Both the position numbers and the translations under genes were made by a program. Of a DNA stretch of 64,000 nt, positions 62,510 through 64,000 are shown piece after piece; within the stretch, counting starts at the first letter, position 1, and each line of letters opens with the position of its first letter. The notes under the pieces are model-generated. The model was not told the origin of the DNA. It searched no databases and saw only the letters and a list, made by a program, of their open reading frames with translations. The stretch comes from Haladaptatus sp. R4 (GTDB lineage: Archaea > Halobacteriota > Halobacteria > Halobacteriales > Haladaptataceae), in assembly GCF_001625445.1 (NCBI RefSeq), contig NZ_LWHG01000011.1, positions 1,024,769 to 1,088,768 on the forward strand, read 5' to 3'.

Positions 62510-63256
62510 ATGACGGACTACGACGTGGTCATCGTCGGCGGTGGCGTCGCGGGACTCTCCGCGGGCGTTTTCACCGCCCGCGCCGACCTCGACACGCTGG
62601 TCGTGAACGACGGAGTTTCCATCCTCTACCGAAACGCGATTCTGGAGAACTTCCCCGGCTTTCCGGCCGGAATCGACTCGCGGTTGTTCTCCCTAATGCT
62701 CGAAGAGCAGGCCGAACGTGCCGGGTGTGCACGCCTCGACGCGAAGGTCGCCGAAGTGAGTCACGCGGACGACGGCGAGTTCACCGTCGAGACCGGCGGC
62801 GATGAGGACGGTGAAACGCTCTCCGCCGAACGCGTCGTCGCAGCGTCGTGGTCGAACTCCTCGTACCTCGAAGGTCTCGACCTCGACTTCGAGCAGTCCG
62901 GAAGCAAGCAGTACGTCTCGGTGGACGAGACCGGACGAACCGGCGTCGAAGGACTCTACGCCGCCGGGCGACTCGCCGAACAGTACCACCAAGCCATCGT
63001 CGCGGCGGGTCACGGTTCGCAGGTCGGACTCACCCTGATCGAGGACGCGAATCCGGACTTCTACCACGACTGGGTCGCCCCGGAGGGCTACTTCACTAAC
63101 CGCGACCGCGAGGTCCCCGAGGGCTGTGAGGAGATTTCCGAGGACGAACGCCAGCGCCGCGCGCGGCAGGCCCACGACCGCCTCCGAAAGTACGTGGAGG
63201 AGTGGGAGGACGAGCGCCCCGTCCCTCATCCGAGTTTCGTCGAAAAGATGGGCTAG
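62510..63256 (+). CDS. Thioredoxin-reductase-like FAD-dependent oxidoreductase, no CxxC
   Basis: The ATG at 62510 is about 26 bases after TTTATACC, so a leaderless start. The 248 residues start with the dinucleotide motif DVVIVGGGVAGLSAGVFTAR and later have GVEGLYAAGRLAEQYHQAIVAAGHGSQ, the FAD-binding end of thioredoxin-reductase-like enzymes. The redox CxxC of true thioredoxin reductase and the NADPH domain are absent, so it is a single-domain relative. The C-terminal 50 residues are charged and helical. Its partner and substrate are unknown. Confidence 0.85.
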   Translation: MTDYDVVIVGGGVAGLSAGVFTARADLDTLVVNDGVSILYRNAILENFPGFPAGIDSRLFSLMLEEQAERAGCARLDAKVAEVSHADDGEFTVETGGDEDGETLSAERVVAASWSNSSYLEGLDLDFEQSGSKQYVSVDETGRTGVEGLYAAGRLAEQYHQAIVAAGHGSQVGLTLIEDANPDFYHDWVAPEGYFTNRDREVPEGCEEISEDERQRRARQAHDRLRKYVEEWEDERPVPHPSFVEKMG

Positions 63257-64000
63257 ACGGACCGATTGCGCGAAATCGTTATGTCATTTTGAAGTCAGTC
63301 GGGAACTACTGAATCATATTATTTTGTACTAAATCCTACTAAAACAGACTGCCCGTTAGAGCGTTCTGACATTGCGTTCGGCAGTGCTTACGACGAGCGA
63401 ATCCCGATTTTGATCGTTCTGCGGTTTCGGTAACTGGGAGATGGATTTCGAACGTTCCCCGCTCGCTCCGAGACGTGTCTGGGTGGTGTGTGATTACAGG
63501 TGCTAAGAAGTAGACCGCCTCGAAAGCCCCCGCCCGTTCGCGGTCGCTGTGCAGGATATCCGCGCTTCCCGCACCGCTCACGCGGATAGGGCCCCCACAG
63601 CGACTAAAGCAAGCGCGAGCGGACGGCCCCTTTCAATCCACCCACATCACCGCACCGCGACAGCCACGTCCTCCCCAACCGACTCCTCGCTACGCTCGTC
63701 GTCCACCGTCAGAGCGAAGCTCTGACGAGCCGTTCGCTCGCTCCGCTCACGAAGACCTCGCGCGGGCGCACCTCCGGTGCGCCTTCGCGCGCCGCGTAGC
63801 TGCTCCGTATCGGCAAGCCCGTCCTCCCGAGTGGCGCACGCTGACGAGGTGGTTCGGCCAGTGGTCGGCGAACCGCCTCGTCAGAATCGTGCGAGGGATG
63901 ACGACCGAGGAGCGTCAGCGACGAGCGGAGTTCTCGTGAACGAAGTGAAGAGAGAGCACGGGAGAGCGAAGCTCTCCCGGAGGAATCGGCTGGGGAGGTC
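63257..64000. other. Gene-free right end holding a palindrome-rich repeat
   Basis: Frames here (for example 63339-63581 minus) lack a promoter, a conserved motif and normal codon bias. From about 63500 to the right edge the sequence is a structured noncoding repeat. Confidence 0.6.
63500..64000. repeat. Palindrome-rich noncoding repeat, runs off the window
   Basis: It starts with CCTCGAAAGCCCCCGCCCG (63518-63536), identical to 4946-4964. Hairpins include GTCAGAGC-GAA-GCTCTGAC (63708-63726), GGCGCACC-TCC-GGTGCGCC (63765-63783), a 16-base pair of arms at 63841-63856/63869-63884 with one wobble, and GGGAGAGC-GAA-GCTCTCCC (63960-63978). Several have GAA loops. It may be a structured RNA or a non-autonomous mobile repeat. 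Confidence 0.6.

Noticed and set aside
63339..63581. 80-codon minus-strand frame at the right end
   Set aside because: It runs into the noncoding repeat and has no promoter, conserved motif or normal codon bias.

Overview
This window is chromosomal DNA from a haloarchaeon (class Halobacteria). The evidence is the very acidic proteome, high GC at third codon positions, many leaderless starts with a TATA-like box about 26 bases upstream, Tat-type lipoprotein signals, a TFB, NreA, a PurA/MenD/CysS gene set and many small haloarchaeal zinc-ribbon or two-helix proteins. The genus cannot be fixed from the sequence alone. No rRNA, tRNA, CRISPR array or intact insertion sequence was recognised.

Layout. 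0-5 kb: a lipoprotein gene cut by the window edge, an iron-type binding lipoprotein behind two DtxR/Idr-like operators, an FNT-family channel, a rhomboid protease and hisD. 5-8 kb: a 48-residue protein behind an 11-bp inverted repeat, a hairpin-rich stretch that may be an IS605/IS1341 end, and a secreted GH3 glycosidase divergent from a PadR regulator. 8.5-20 kb: AI-2E and MgtC/DUF4010 membrane proteins, a class III aminotransferase, regulators, MutY, an XRE/DUF2178 pair, an ABC-2 exporter, an FMN reductase and thymidine kinase. 20-34 kb: small proteins, a zinc finger-S1-OB-DHH RecJ-like protein, a coupled pair of bPH2 membrane proteins, Elp3, a YciE-like protein, aldehyde dehydrogenase, a cupin, a RIO-like kinase, acyl-CoA dehydrogenase, and a coupled glutaredoxin and cobalamin adenosyltransferase. 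34-48 kb: a TctA-like permease, menD-menF, two sulfite-oxidase-fold molybdoenzymes, a PATAN-like/coiled-coil protein, PurA, a Tat-exported Thr-rich protein and a Trm112-like protein. 48-64 kb: CysS, a lipoprotein, a chain of tiny coupled ORFs leading into CorA, NreA, TFB, RNase HI with its operon partner, a second PadR, pyrophosphatase, a membrane-anchored degenerate DHH protein, a phosphodiesterase, GNAT, SRPBCC and flavoprotein genes, then a palindrome-rich noncoding repeat.

Data quality. Four genes (TctA-like permease, purA, cysS, rnhA) carry five single-base deletions, each in a short run of G or C. Restoring one base at each site gives full-length proteins. purA and cysS are normally indispensable, so these look like sequence errors rather than decay.

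The most unusual features are the two nonapeptide ORFs bridging a 56-residue membrane protein to CorA by successive ATGA overlaps, the structured repeat at the right end with a shortened, partly inverted relative near 4.95 kb, and two DHH-family proteins that have lost the signature residues.
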